Source of the DNA: Cydia pomonella
Lineage: Eukaryota; Arthropoda; Insecta; Lepidoptera; Tortricidae
Direction: 5' to 3'
NCBI RefSeq assembly: GCF_033807575.1
Contig: NC_084708.1
Location: forward strand, 4,922,501-4,986,500
DNA: 64,000 nt
Each line of letters starts with the position of its first letter. The first letter of the stretch is position 1. Both the position numbers and the translations under genes were made by a program. Below are positions 31,323 through 42,099 of the stretch, piece after piece. Below the pieces are notes generated by a model, which worked only from the letters and a program-made list of their open reading frames with translations, was not told the DNA's origin and did no database searches.

Positions 31323-32585
31323 CTAGAAACCATATTCAAATAACGCTTTTAAATTACATCGCCTAAAGCTTCGAATCGCCCGCGCACATTGACATGTATA
31401 TGAACTCCAATATAAAAGTTTTTTCTTCCGCCCATTAATTAGACTGCACGACTGGCTTGCATTGGTTTGCGCACAACACGATTTAACATCAATGTGATGG
31501 CCCACTTCGTATCGCCCGTAAGGCCCGTCTTTACGAAGTAATGTACAATAAGTCAATGCCCAAGCACGGCAAGCGTTTGGATTCACACCTCTGATATCGA
31601 GTGCTGACTTTGTTAACTTTGTAGGACCTACGTTTCTTTATTGTCCCGGAATTCGGACCTTATTTTTAACAGGCAAGAGTAGGATTTACAATGGTACAAT
31701 TCACGATTATACGCTTGGGAGAGCGCGTTAGCAATATTTGAAATTTGAGGATTGCAGATAATGGCAAAAAGTGTGCTACTATAAAAATCCTACAGTCAGG
31801 CAAGGCTTTGGAAGCGATTTATTAAATCTTTATTTAAGCTTTCTTATTTTGCATTGTATTCGGACCAAGTTGGCATGCTTTGTTTGAAAAAAACGAGAAT
31901 TGTTTGATGGTGACAATATACAGATACAATAACACAATTTGAGAGGGGTAAGGTATATAACAAAATATCACCTCACTTAAAATTAAAAGCATAAAAACCG
32001 GGGACGTACTTTGAAGAAGCTACAGTAACACTACTGAACTATAGGTGTAGTGGAGTGACGTTTACGAACGTCGTCTTAAATTAAAAGTATGGTTGTCACT
32101 TTGACAGCTCTCTTGCCTATTTCCCTAAAACAGACATAATTATATAATTTTACGTTCGTTACGTTACGTTCACGGACAGTCCTTCGAGAGACATAAAAGG
32201 AGACCCTCGTGATATGACACCACGTCTGTAGCCAATGACTTCGACAAAACAGCAATCCCGTCCACAGACGCCAAATTTTCTGAGGATATTAATGAAGTCA
32301 AGTATCTTGTGCCGTTTTAGTCACCCCACAAGGCTCTCTGGTGTCACAGCAAAATCCTCAAAGTGGCTTAACGACTATATGCATCACTATTATGTATATG
32401 TAAGGCACGCATGCTGTGGCACGACATGATTGAGGACGTTACGGCTATAAACGAGATGCCGTATCACGAGCCTCTTCAATGTATGAAGATGTATACACTG
32501 CGCTGTCAATATTTGGCACAACTTTTATTGAAAATGCGACGTGGCAGTACGTCCACGGGAAAATATTTTGTATGGGATTTACCTG
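31323..32585. other. Unassigned DNA
   Basis: No supported gene or repeat. Frames here are short and lack recognisable motifs. Confidence 0.4.
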
Positions 32586-32587
32586 TA

Positions 32588-32806
32588 CAGTCAGCATCAA
32601 AAGTAGCGTATCAAATAACATTTCATAAGTATCTACCATTCTGTAACAGCTTAACAAAAAGTGATGTCCTTAATATAGAACAACTAAGACTGTAAAAGAT
32701 ATACTTTTGAACGCGAACTTAGAAATTTATCTATATATGGAAAAGTTATCCGCAATATCAGATACTTTTGCCGCGTTGTTTCATCCGCTACTTTTGATGC
32801 TGACTG
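32588..32806 (+). mobile_element. TA-type MITE (CAGTCAGCATC family)
   Basis: CAGTCAGCATCAAAAGTAGC at the left and GCTACTTTTGATGCTGACTG at the right are terminal inverted repeats with TA on both sides (32586-32587, 32807-32808). A TA duplication is the mark of Tc1/mariner-type transposases. 219 bp, non-coding. Confidence 0.9.
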
Positions 32807-33304
32807 TACCACATCACGCAGTTTCGAGAATGGCGCTATGCCCGTGAACGTGTTTATTAAGAAGTTCTATCGTATTGTAATAATCAGAAAACCAAGTTGT
32901 TTTATTCAAGATACATGGCGCGGTCGGTTGGATTCGAACTTACATATGTTCGTCTTAGTTGTGTTAGTAAAAGTAACTATACATAATCAGAATCTTTATA
33001 TTTAAATGTTATTTTTTTTTATTTTTGACGAAGTTTGTGGCGGATTATCACTGATGTAGATTGGACAGTTTGTTGCGGATGCCGTTTAGTAGTTTTGACG
33101 AAACCTGCGTGTATGTGGATATATTCAAAATTCAAAATTCAAAAATTTATTCTGCAAGTATAGGCCTCAAGGGCTCTTTTACAAGTAAATACAACATTTA
33201 TAGTAACATCATATAGTGACATGAAAAATACATAACAACATTTATAAATACAACAGCCAATACCTGGGTAAACATTACATTATAATAATCTTAAAATAAA
33301 TAAT

Positions 33305-33785
33305 TAATACAATACAATAGAGATGTATAGTCTCTATGGTTAAAAACACATTAAATCTGGAGATGTAAAAGGTCCCCAATGTCAGAGTACTAATACTAAT
33401 AAAATTTGGAGGTGTAAAGTCTCTCCAAGTGTCAAAATAAAATTTATACTAAATAAATAAACCGCGTCTGGACTGTTAAACTAGCAGTCTCATAAACTAA
33501 TGCTACATTCTGTACATAACTAGTATGTACCAAGTCAAGTATATAATACAATATGACAGAGACGTATAGTCTCCACGGTTAATACATTAAGTTTGGAGAT
33601 GTATAAGGTCCCCACGGTCTGAGAAAAATAATAATACACAATAATAAGATTTGGAGGTGTAAAGGTTCTCCAAATGTCAAAGAATAAAAAAAAAATTGTA
33701 TGAAATACATATTTCACGTCAAGAGACTGTTAAGCTAACAATCTTAAAACTAGTTCTACAGAATACATAACTACTATGTATTTAA
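33305..33785. repeat. Two-copy 240-bp tandem duplication in the LINE 3' UTR
   Basis: Unit 1 (33305-33544) and unit 2 (33545 to about 33785) share AATACAATA...GAGA(T/C)GTATAGTCTC, GGAGATGTA, AAGGTCCCCA, TTTGGAGGTGTAAAG and TACATAACTA(G/C)TATGTA in the same order. They have diverged by substitutions and small indels. Confidence 0.85.
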
Positions 33786-33898
33786 TATGTCAATGTCATC
33801 ATCAAAATAACTAAAACATAACAAACATTAATACATAAGGTTGAACAGCTAGAAACAACAGCGCCATATGCCTCTCCGGGACACTGCACGCAAAACTC

Positions 33899-34850
33899 TT
33901 ACAGCTTTTGAGACTGGATACTTGGCCATGATTCCGTGTCTCCCAAGTAGTCATCTATTTTATAGTATCCCTTTTTGAGAAGTGCATTTTTGACGTATTG
34001 CTTGAATGAAGTATAGGGCAGGTTCCATGCCTCTAAGGGTACTTTGTTATAAAATGTTACACAGTTTCCCATGAACGATTTTTTAACTTTCTGTAGACGA
34101 AACTTGGAGACTACTAACTTATGTTTATTTCGCGTATTATAACTATGGATATCGGACAGTTTCTTAAAGGACTTTATATTCTTATGCGTATACATTATCA
34201 CATCTAGTATGTATTGTGAAGCTACTGTGAGAATATCTATTTCCTTGAATCGTTCTCTCAGTGAGTCACGAGAAGCCATGTTATAAATAGATCTGATTGC
34301 CCTCTTCTGAAGAACGAAGATGGTTTCTATGTCAGCTGCTTTGCCCCACGCCAGTATGCCATAAGACATAATACTGTGAAAGTAACTGAAGTAAACTAGG
34401 CGAGCTGTCTCCACGTCAGTAAACTGCCTGATTCTTCTTACTGCATACGCGGCAGAGCTCAACCTTTTCGCCAGGGCAGATATGTGAGGGGCCCATTGCA
34501 GTTTACTATCTAAAGTAAGGCCCAGAAAAACCGTATTCTCGACAAGGTCCAGCGTTTCGCCATTTAATGTGATGATAGTTTCAGATTTTCTTACATTCGG
34601 CAGCGAAAATTTGACACATTTCGTCTTTTTCGCATTAAGAAGTAAGTTATTTGCTGTGAACCATTCTAGTACCTTTTCCAAAGTTTCATTGACTTGGCTA
34701 TAATCGCTCAGTTTCCTGTCAACTTTGAAAATTAGTGAGGTGTCATCAGCAAATAAGACTATCTCACATTTATGTTTTACAAGGTTCGGCAGATCATTTA
34801 TATATACAAGGAAGAGAAAAGGACCCAAAATTGAACCCTGTGGAACGGAG
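33899..34850 (-). pseudogene. LINE reverse transcriptase, catalytic FADD to C-terminus
   Basis: The frame is open for about 310 codons from VPQGSILGPFLF (starting near 34850) to the stop at 33899. LFADDTS holds the two catalytic aspartates of the reverse transcriptase active site. LLLNAKKTKCVKFSLP and FLGLTLDSKLQWAPHI are the next conserved blocks. Y-ILAWGKAADIETIFVLQKR and HSYNTRNKHKL then FYNKVPLEAW form the usual C-terminus of this LINE group. The segment itself is undamaged, but it is out of frame with the preceding part near 34850, so no full polymerase can be made. Confidence 0.88.
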
Positions 34851-35190
34851 TTCCAGTCATTCCAGTAGACTCCGTTCCATTTACAACCACTTTCTGGGTT
34901 CTTTGGTTTAAGTAAGACTTAACAAGGCTTAGAGCTTCCGTTGACAGACCGTAGTGCTTCAGCTTGTGTAGAAGTGTGTCATGCTCCACGCAATCAAATG
35001 CTTTGGACAGATCGCAGAAGACACCTATAGCATCTAGCGAGTGTTCCCAGGCGTCGTATATGTGCTTGATTAGTACAGAGGCGGCATCAGTCGTCGAACG
35101 ACCTCTTGTAAAACCAAATTGCTGATCTTGAAGTAGTTCATTCGAGTTGAAATGTCGAAGCAATTGGTTTAATACAATTTTTTGACTGAC
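34850..35190 (-). pseudogene. LINE reverse transcriptase, N-terminal half
   Basis: This frame supplies the part before FADD: KIVLNQLLRHFNSNELL, QQFGFTRGRSTTDAA and VFCDLSKAFDCVEHDTLL. The D of FCDLSKAFD is the first catalytic aspartate, and GF-RGRST is the usual fingers motif. It is shifted relative to both neighbours, near 35185 (a T-rich run on the plus strand) and near 34850. Single-base slips in homopolymers are the likely cause. Confidence 0.85.
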
Positions 35191-35980
35191 TGAGAACAGG
35201 AAGTATTGAAATAGGTCTAAAATTTCCAAGGTCATCTTTGCTGCCCGCTTTAAATAGAGGAATGACCTTACTGTACTTCATCAGATCGGGAAATACACAT
35301 TCTCTAACACAAGCATTAAATATATCGGCCAAATACGGTGCCACTACGTCGATTACAGATTGCATGACTTTCACAGAGATCCCCCAAAGGTCCTCAGTAT
35401 TCTTTAATTTCAAGGACTTGAACGTTTTAATGATTTCATGGGGGTCAGTATATTGGAAGTATAATTCCATGCTGCATTTCTTGACATTGTTTGTATCTAA
35501 GTAAACACCAGCCTTTGCTACAGAGGAGTTCAAGTTCCGTGTAGCATCTGTGGCTATGTTGGTGAAAAAGTGTTGAAAGGCGCCAGCAACATCCAGGTCT
35601 GCAGACAATATTCGGTCTTGAACTTTCAGTCTGTAGTGGCCATCACGGGGTTTCGTTTTTCCAGTTTCAGTGTTTATTACAGTCCAAGTAGCTTTTACTT
35701 TATTGTCAGCTGACCTGACTTTCTGACCTATAAAGGCAGACTTAGCCGCGGCGCAGACTTTCTTAAACACTTTTGAATATTTTCTTACATATTCTGCAAA
35801 ATTCTCGTCATGGTTAATGCTCCTCATTTCATACAGGTCATACAATCTATTCCTACTCTTATGGATGCCCACTGTGGCCCATTCACTAAACCTTGTTTTC
35901 AGTGATCCTTGCTTTAGAGTCTTTGTTTTAAAAATATTCTTGTGGACGTCATGTATCACATTCGACAGAATCTTGCTCAC
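35185..35980 (-). pseudogene. LINE linker and start of reverse transcriptase
   Basis: This frame carries the region between endonuclease and polymerase: SRNRLYDLYEMRS, KVRSADNKVKATWTVIN and DVAGAFQHFFTNIA, followed by the first reverse transcriptase blocks MKYSKVIPLFKAGSKDDLGN and FRPISILPVLS. FRPIS is the conserved block preceding the fingers. It then falls out of frame near 35185. Sequence upstream to about 36100 may still belong to the element but is not readable as a long frame. Confidence 0.82.
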
Positions 35981-36100
35981 CTGTAATCAGTGCTGGTACC
36001 TTGGATATAACACCTTCTCTAAACCTTTCCATTCGACTGGCAGTGATGGGTCTATATGTAAATGATTTATAGTATAGTCCCCCTGGAAAACCCTGAGAAA

Positions 36101-37050
36101 GAACCCTTCCCTTTGTGCAAAAACAAATATCAATATTATTACGACAACGTTCAAGGATAATGCTAGCCAGTCGAGCACAAATAAAGACATTTGCTGAATT
36201 TAAACAAACGAAAGTCGATCAAATACTTTCATGTTTACTTCTATCGCACTTCAATGCTCGAAAAACCTGTCAACTTCGTTTCCTGTCGAAATCATCTTTT
36301 CGAAAGCCAATAATTTACCCCAAGTAAAACAGTTCTAATATGAACTTTATTCAATGAGAATAAACTACAAATTGCAACCGCTTGTTAAGAGCATAAGGAA
36401 GTTAGTACTTCGTATTCATAGCTTTAATAAAACAAAAGAAACGCGCACAAATATACGTCGTACATAAACGTTCTTAAAGGGAGAGTATGAACCAGGGGTG
36501 TACCAGTTGTACCAAACATCACCAGATGCTCATTTCCACGTTTATTTCGAAGATCGAAAATAATTCACGACATGTTCCATTTCCACGTTCATTGCAAATA
36601 ATTCACGACATGTGTTTTAATCGAAATAATTTATGTAAAGTGTGATATTGATTTCAAATTTAGCTTTAAATGGTTTATTGAAACCCTATCTGTGAATATC
36701 CTATGACGGATAAAAAAGGCAATTATAACGCAAAAAGCATTGACCTCACTAGAAATCAATACGTTAATATGTTTTGTTTAAAAGCTAATAAATCACATAA
36801 TACGCACCAGTTAACCTTTATATTATAAATAAATAAATAAACACTATATGTCTATTTTAGACAAATCGGCCTAGTCTCACAGCATACTCATTATGCTCAA
36901 TGACTTGTGTCGTGGTTACAATACGACGATAAACTTTTAATACAGTTTGACATAGATTAATAGTTAAAATCATATAAAACACACACGAATAAGGAATAAA
37001 TTCGTGATTTACGGGATCCGGGGTTAAAAGACATTTAATCCTTTTCTTCT
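36101..37050. other. Unassigned DNA; small duplication and a SINE remnant
   Basis: TTTCCACGTTTATTTCGAAG/TTTCCACGTTCATTGC and AATAATTCACGACATGT twice show a small direct duplication at about 36533-36612. At 36824-36935 AAATCGGCCTAGTCTCACAG and GCTCAATGACTTGTGTCGTG look like a very diverged minus-strand S1 SINE body. No gene is supported. Confidence 0.5.
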
Positions 37051-37585
37051 CCCGTCCCCACCTTTACACACGAGTGCAAATAAAAATAAAACTGGTAATT
37101 CAATGAAGCTGCTCACGTGCTGATGAGCTTAAGCAATAAGGCGAAGCAATAAGTTAGAATAATTACCTACTCTAATTAAATCTCTCTATCTTATTTTCAA
37201 TTTATTCAACTCAAACTCCACTAGAACTTCCTTTACAATAAGTCCAAACTACATCTCAACCACTTCTAAACCCGTTCCCATCTCTACTCATGGGTGCAAA
37301 TAAAAATAAAACGGGTAATTCGTAACATGAAGCGGCACGCGTGATGAGCTAAGGCAATAAGGCAAGGCAATGAGGATGAGTTAGAGAGAATTAAGAATTA
37401 TTATATCTCATTTTCAATTAATTCAACTCAATCTCCACTAAACCTTTCTTTACAATACTTAATCCAAACTACATCTCAACCTTTTCTAAACCCGTTCCCA
37501 TCTCTACTCATGAGTGCAAATAAAAATAAAACGGGTAATTCCATGAAGCGGCACGCGTGATGAGGTGAGGCAATGAGCTGCATTA
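37051..37585. repeat. Tandem array, 220-bp period, about 2.4 copies
   Basis: CCCGTTCCCATCTCTACTCA (or close variants) recurs at 37051, 37271 and 37491, exactly 220 bases apart. Each is followed by GTGCAAATAAAAATAAAAC, then GGTAATTC and GTGATGAG. The third unit is cut short near 37585. Units 2 and 3 are closer to each other than to unit 1. Confidence 0.9.
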
Positions 37586-37639
37586 TTGATGCACGCTACA
37601 CGAGCATGCTTTTAGTGACGAACCGTAAAATCCACATGG

Positions 37640-38098
37640 AACTAGGGTTGCTATATGAAAAGATAGATCCTGACAAAAGACATCGTATGCAGTCGATTTT
37701 TATACTATCGTGGACATTTCATACTATCGTGGACGATATCGTTTTTTATCATTCCCATTACTACGTTAAAGTAAAAAAAGAGTTCATTAAATCTTTTATT
37801 TCAAAAACGTTCCTATAGGTAGACTTCCCTTTTCTTTACCCAACTCCAAACTTGCCGACTTCTCGGTGTTCCAATGGTCGCAGGTTCGAGTCCTGCCGGA
37901 GGCGTGAAATATTTCAATTTTTCTTTTAATTAAAAAAATCTGGCCTTTTTTTTGCCCAACTCCAAAGTCTAGCTAACTTCCAGTGATTAGTTGAGGTTTC
38001 TAAAAACTCAAGACACTTGCCAAGCCCTCCCGCAATAACTGACAAAGGACCAAAAATCCTGACATGTCAGAGGAAATCCTGACATATGGCAACCCTAC
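37640..38098. mobile_element. Possible TA-type element with GGGTTGC termini
   Basis: TAGGGTTGCTATATG at the left and CATATGGCAACCCTA at the right are inverted ends with TA at each outer edge, followed by ATCCTGACA-like sequence inside both. The interior includes a tRNA-like T arm. Ends are short, so this is tentative. Confidence 0.45.
37871..37912 (+). repeat. tRNA-like T-arm fragment
   Basis: GCAGG-TTCGAGT-CCTGC forms a five-pair stem with a seven-base loop matching the pol III B box. CGGAGGCG follows. No matching D arm, anticodon stem or acceptor stem is visible upstream, so this is a SINE head or tRNA remnant and not a tRNA gene. Confidence 0.5.
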
Positions 38099-38339
38099 GA
38101 GGATCGAGCTTGTTATAAAATTTATAAGCGTGTAGTGACAGTTTTGCTGTAAGGATGTTAAAAATGCTCTCCTGCCTCATTATATTAACTGATGTGATCA
38201 CACGTCGACGTAATGCACCTTCATCGCATAGTAAGCGAGTAATACCTACACAGCCTATAAACTACTGTAAAGCCTTATTTCCAACGTTGTAGCATTATTT
38301 GCATTAGCGTTCTATCTACGGTCCGTAATCTAATGCAAG

Positions 38340-38550
38340 AAATTGGAGCAAGCCTCAGATCCGGTGAAATGAAAATCAGTGGGCCCTTCATACGAAAGCG
38401 TCTGCCATCTGACCTTTTAACCAAAAGGGAAACCAATCATTATTGTGACTAATCCAGTTTTCTCATGATATTTTTCTTTACTAAAACGCAACGTATGGTC
38501 TTATAAGTTCATTGGTACGAGTCGGGAAATCCGCGACCTCCAACAGCTAC
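38340..38550 (-). mobile_element. Diverged S2 SINE, minus strand
   Basis: CTGCCATCTGACCTTTTAAC, GACTAATCCAGTTTTCTCAT, TTCATTGGTACGAGTCGGG and CGCGACCTCCAA follow the order of the full S2 copy at 41750-42084. Many substitutions and missing ends mark it as old. Confidence 0.7.
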
Positions 38551-39739
38551 AAAGATCTTTATTTTAAGACAACTCCTCCCCCCCCCCCCCCAATGCTTTT
38601 ACGTTTGATAAATGCTTCGCGGATAAAATAGTGAGTGGTACTGTCGCCGAAATCCTTCCCGGGTCCGTCCGTCCGTCCGCGCATCTAAAGAAAACATTCA
38701 CCATTAACGTGCCCGAATAAAAGCTCTATTTCCTTTTATTCGCAACAGGACAGACTCTGAAGAGGGTCGCGTCACTTATAGATGGAAGAAGGTTCTTTAG
38801 AAAACAATTACATCTAAACAATATTGGACAAATGTAAAAAAAAGTATATCGTATATATAGTTTCAAAGACGAACTTTGCCGAAATAAACGAAGAGAATGC
38901 GTATTGTATCGACCACATGACGCACTGAAAACGCAGCGACGTGACTCATGTGTCACGTTTGTAACCTTGATAGTGACTTCTTTCGCTTTTCATTCGGTAC
39001 AATTTACGGTGCGTCAGCATATTTTTTCAACTCACCGTTATCAAGTTATAGCTTGTCAAGTTTTATTAATCTATTCTGACAACTAGGATCCCATTCTTTC
39101 GGTTATTTTTTTTGAAGCCTATATAATTTTGGTTCAATTACGAAAAGAAGTTTTGATCAAGGTGAAATAAAGCTCCAAATAAGTTAACGTACTAAACTAC
39201 GTAAATAACTAAACTCCATAATACATATTATATACCACAATGTGACCCTTTCTAGACCGTCTCAAAAGGTCACCTTTATAAATGAACAATCACTAAAATG
39301 ACCAATTTAGGTATCCTTTCGTGTCTCTAGGTACGGGCTAGCTGTCACGTAACCCGCATGATTTCATCAACATTAGCCCTTTCAATTTGCCTTGAAGAGC
39401 CGTTTCGTTGTCTAAGATTTAAGTATTTACGTACTTATTTAAGAAAATATTACATTTGTTGGGTTCTAGCTTTAAAAATACATGCTGTTTGATTGGCTGC
39501 ATTAATTCCTACAGTTGACACTCTTAAGTTAATTATTGAAGTGTATATAAAAATAACTTGTTTTAGAGAAGAAATATTTGAACAATATGTTTTTATTATG
39601 TTATTGTAATATGTATAAATTGAAATAAACAGTTTTTTTTTTCGATATTACCATCTCCACAGACTTGTCTTTATGTTAGATGAATGGTGACGTATTTGTG
39701 CGGACGTATTTCTCAATAAAATTTAGATTGGGACTATAG
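38551..39739. other. Unassigned DNA; poly(C) run
   Basis: A run of about 15 C residues lies at 38578-38592, and (CCGT)n at about 38665. No supported gene. Confidence 0.45.
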
Positions 39740-39900
39740 TTATTTGTTTTACAACGGGGAAAAGTTGTGCCACTCGTGGTAATATTGATACCCGAGCAAG
39801 CCAAAGTAGAACCACGAGCGTAGCGAGTGGTTCAAGAAGTGGAATCTTGAGAGTTGCGAGGGTTTCAAGGCACGAGGGGTAGTCAAATTTAACCTACTTT
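39740..39900 (+). repeat. Interspersed repeat, family C (plus copy)
   Basis: GAACCACGAGCGTAGCGAGT, AAGTGGAATCTTGAG and GGCACGAGGGGTAG define this copy. It matches 1160-1245 in reverse. Class unknown, non-coding. Confidence 0.6.
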
Positions 39901-40520
39901 AAGATCTCACATTATATTTAAATAACAGCGATTGTTATAGGTATCCAATAAAGCAAAGAAATAGAGTTTAATACTTGTTCATAAAGTTATTTTTTTCCTA
40001 TAAATACATATTTGGATTTTGCATAGAACTTGGCACTCATTTAGACCTCCATTCTTTTTGCGGCGAAGCCCACAGCCAAGCATAATTTATGTATTGAACT
40101 TGGCTCTCCTTTTTTACATTTATGTTTTTGGTGGGATTCTACTCTACTGGATTACGCATTAGTTTTATCATGGCGACGTCACTAGCCGTCATTAAAACAA
40201 GTCGCATCGCGCCCCTACCCACATGCGTTGTCATTTGTTTTCGGCGATCGTAGGCCACTTGTGACAGAACAAAGTTGACGAGACTATGACGAATTGAACA
40301 TCTGGTGCAAACAGACAAAGGCAGACGTTATAATACAGCGGTGGAATTATTACTTCCTCGTGTTATGTTCCCATTTGAACAACAGACTGCTTAGCTAATA
40401 CGTACTAATTTAGATGAGCGCAACGTCTTATTTTAGTTAAGTCTACATACGATCACGGCTTGTTTCTCAAACTTTTGGTATGTATAAAACAATAAGGAGG
40501 GAAAGATGATTCGATGTCTT
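39901..40520. other. No recognisable feature
   Basis: No supported gene or repeat. Confidence 0.4.
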
Positions 40521-40843
40521 CAAGTTTGCTTGCTGGTGGCCTAGCGGCAAGAGCGTGCGACTTTCAATTGGGAGGTCGCGGGTTAAAACCCCGGCTCGTA
40601 CCTATAAGTTTTTCGGAACTTAAGTACGAAATACTCGTATCATTTGACATTTACCAGTCGCTTTTCGGTGAAGGAAAACATCGCGATTAGACCGCACTAA
40701 TCCCAATAAAGCCTAGTTAATCCTTTGGGTTAGGTCAGATGCCAGTCGCTTTTGTAAAAACTAGTGCCTATGCCAATTCCTGGATTTAGTTGCCAACCGG
40801 CCCCATGCAAAAATGTCGGGACTACCCAAAGGAGATGATGATT
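40521..40843 (+). mobile_element. tRNA-derived SINE, family S2 (plus copy)
   Basis: The head GGTGGCCTAGCGGCAAGAGC resembles a tRNA A-box region, and TCGCGGGTTAAAACCCCGG holds a B box with one change from the usual GGTTCGAANCC. The body has CATTTACCAGTCGCTTTTCG and CACTAATCCCAATAAAGCC. The 3' end is GATGATGATT. ATGTCTT occurs on both sides (40514-40520, 40844-40850) as a probable 7-bp target duplication. Confidence 0.88.
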
Positions 40844-41059
40844 ATGTCTTATAAAGAATATCAACATATTTTCGCCAGATCAGGTCCCAGATTTATATAA
40901 GTACAATGTGTTTAGCACAGCAGCGCCGCGAATGGACCTCGCAGCACGAGTACCCGCTTTACACTGCGGAGTCTATGCTTGTATCACTTTCCTAATGTAC
41001 TCGTAAGTTACTGACGTAATATATTGTAGGGTAATGCTCCCGCACCGGCTCCGTTGAGT

Positions 41060-41350
41060 GAGACACTAAATTCAGCAGGGTGGTAATAAGCCCTTTAAGC
41101 TGTCCTTTATCATACTGCCACAGAAGGGAGCATTTTCAGAATATATCTGTCTAAATCTTTGGCATTTCTAATAACGGCTGATAGATCCTAGTAGAAAAGG
41201 CATTATTTTATGTTTCTCTGAGACACTAAATTCAGTAGGGTGTAGGTAAAAAGCCCTTTAGATCCTTTATCACACTGCTATGGAAAGAAGCGTTGTTAGA
41301 TTATTTCTGTCTGAATCTTTGGCATTCCTAACAGACTAATCGGCTCAAGA
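41060..41350. repeat. Tandem duplication, 160-bp period
   Basis: GAGACACTAAATTCAG(C/T)AGGG begins both unit 1 (41060) and unit 2 (41220). Each continues with AAGCCCTTTA, CCTTTATCA(T/C)ACTGC, TCTGTCT(A/G)AATCTTTGGCATT and CTAA. The units have diverged clearly, so the duplication is not recent. Confidence 0.85.
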
Positions 41351-41505
41351 ACCCTAACATTTATATGATATCGTTTAAAAGGTCTACTAGTCAATCACCG
41401 GTATTATATGTAGTCGCATTTTTAATTTACTTATGTTATTATTTATTGATGTTTACATTTAAGATAGCAGTTAAATAATAATTCTACTGTTGCAACATTA
41501 TTACG

Positions 41506-41528
41506 CTACCCCGATTTATACGGGGTAG
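41506..41528. repeat. Small hairpin
   Basis: CTACCCCG and CGGGGTAG are perfect arms with loop ATTTATA. Confidence 0.7.
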
Positions 41529-41749
41529 TAGGGAAAATAACATTATACTGGCAACACAGTAGTTTTAGCAAGTTTTAGCGTTTACTTGGATTGAGGCCGT
41601 CAAAGAGGACGCATCATAAATCATAAAGGACTAGTGAGGTCAGAGTACCAACAAGTACCTCCATTGTTGTATTAGTAACAGCCTACGAGTAATTAGTTAT
41701 ACGAGAAGAGGCACCACACTTACTGCTGTTTCTGTGACATTCTAACAAT

Positions 41750-42084
41750 ATCCTTCTTCTTCCATGCGTTGTCTCGCCATTTTGCCACGGCTCATGGGAG
41801 CCTGGGGTCCGCTTGACAACTAATCCCGAGATTTGGAGTAGGCACTAGTTTTTACAAAAGCAACTTCCATCTGACCTTCCACCCCAGAGGGTAAACTAGG
41901 CATTATTGGGATTAGTCTGGTTTCCTCACGATGTTTTCCGTCACCGAAAAGCGACTAGTAAATATCAAATGATATTTCGTACGTCCCTAAAAACTCATTG
42001 GTACGAACCAAAGTTCGAACCCACAACCTCCGGATTGCAAGTCGCACGCTCTTGCCGCTAGGCCATCAGCGCTTTTCCACACCC
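41750..42084 (-). mobile_element. Full-length S2 SINE, minus strand
   Basis: Exact 15-bp copies of TGACATTCTAACAAT flank it (41735-41749 and 42085-42099), so the element is 335 bp. On its own strand it starts with GATGGCCTAGCGGCAAGAGC and a B box GTGGGTTCGAAC. It has the S2 body, and ends GGCAAAATGGCGAGACAACG followed by a GAAGAAG-type tail. It has no coding capacity. Confidence 0.95.
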
Positions 42085-42099
42085 TGACATTCTAACAAT

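Larger units (their letters stand above)
33124..36100 (-). mobile_element. Frameshifted, 5'-truncated Jockey/CR1-like LINE
   Basis: On the minus strand, in order: linker and reverse transcriptase parts in three frames, a long 3' UTR (about 33135-33898) holding a 240-bp tandem duplication, and a tail of repeated ATTCAAA units (33130-33155). The 5' endonuclease and ORF1 are not seen. At least two frameshifts show it is dead. The insertion point lies in a sequence related to 54270-54380 (shared GTTTTGACGAAACCTG). Confidence 0.85.

Noticed and set aside
37871..37912. tRNA gene
   Set aside because: Only the T arm is present; no D arm, anticodon stem or acceptor stem is visible.
40534..40605. tRNA gene
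   Set aside because: A- and B-box-like sequence is present, but it is the head of a 323-bp SINE with relatives at 41750 and 38340, and the cloverleaf is not intact.
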